From Thermodesulfobacteriota bacterium (lineage in GTDB: Bacteria; Desulfobacterota; BSN033; UBA1163), in assembly GCA_030024065.1 (NCBI GenBank), contig JASEIE010000218.1, positions 1 to 6,822 of the forward strand: a DNA stretch of 6,822 nucleotides. The letters run 5' to 3'. Shown one piece after another: positions 6,747-6,822 of this stretch. Within the stretch, counting starts at the first letter, position 1. Each line of letters begins with the position of its first letter. Position numbers and translations under genes: made by a program. The notes under the pieces are model-generated. The model worked only from the letters and a program-made list of their open reading frames with translations, searched no databases and was not told the DNA's origin.

Positions 6747-6801
6747 CCGCGTCTAACGAAAAAGTAGGAAATATATACAGCGTCATTAATCACAACAAAG
6801 C

Positions 6802-6822
6802 ACGTCATTCCTGCGAAAGCAG
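6802..6822. repeat. Left half of a short palindromic intergenic repeat (REP-like), cut by the window edge
   Basis: ACGTCATTCCTGC is followed by GAAA and GCAG. CTGC (6811-6814) and GCAG (6819-6822) form a stem around a GAAA tetraloop, and the sequence stops where a GAAT completing the ATTC arm is expected. I recall very similar units, CGTCATTCC(c/t)GC-GAAA-GC(g/a)GGAAT, dispersed in many proteobacterial and Desulfobacterota genomes. The family assignment rests on memory and on half an element. Confidence 0.6.

Noticed and set aside
6751..6757. GTCTAAC, matching the RYYYAAC core of an integron attC site
   Set aside because: No matching GTTRRRY core or L-box arrangement is visible in the remaining bases, and there are no cassette-like genes.

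Overview
This window looks like part of the chromosome of an anaerobic Gram-negative bacterium. I infer anaerobiosis from an oxygen-sensitive-type aldehyde:ferredoxin oxidoreductase with a polyferredoxin partner, and a Gram-negative envelope from two tripartite tricarboxylate transporter (TTT/TctC-type) binding proteins with export signals. Base composition is moderate. The right edge carries half of a short palindromic repeat of the CGTCATTCC(t/c)GC-GAAA type, which I recall from Desulfobacterota and other proteobacterial genomes. The lineage stays uncertain.

All five genes lie on the + strand. (1) 38-1129 is an exported TctC-like binding protein. (2) 1192-2814 is a thiamine-diphosphate (ThDP) enzyme of the acetolactate synthase / 2-hydroxyacyl-CoA lyase / oxalyl-CoA decarboxylase superfamily. 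(3) 2993-3625 is an electron-transfer protein with sixteen Cys in four [4Fe-4S]-type motifs. (4) 3627-5408 is a tungstopterin aldehyde:ferredoxin oxidoreductase (AOR) family catalytic subunit, one base after gene 3 and almost certainly its partner. (5) 5516-6634 is a second TctC-like binding protein, clearly paralogous to the first but with a probable lipoprotein signal. The last 188 bases hold no gene. They contain a foldable inverted-repeat segment and the partial palindromic repeat.

The genes suggest one job. Two related periplasmic receptors would capture a small carboxylate, the ThDP enzyme would cleave or decarboxylate it (or its CoA ester) to an aldehyde, and the AOR would oxidise the aldehyde to a carboxylic acid, passing electrons to the four-cluster protein. 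The families are well supported. The combined pathway and its substrate are inference. No TctA/TctB membrane subunits, FAD subunit, MoaD-like protein or CoA-activating enzyme is present in the window, so the system is either incomplete here or uses parts encoded elsewhere.
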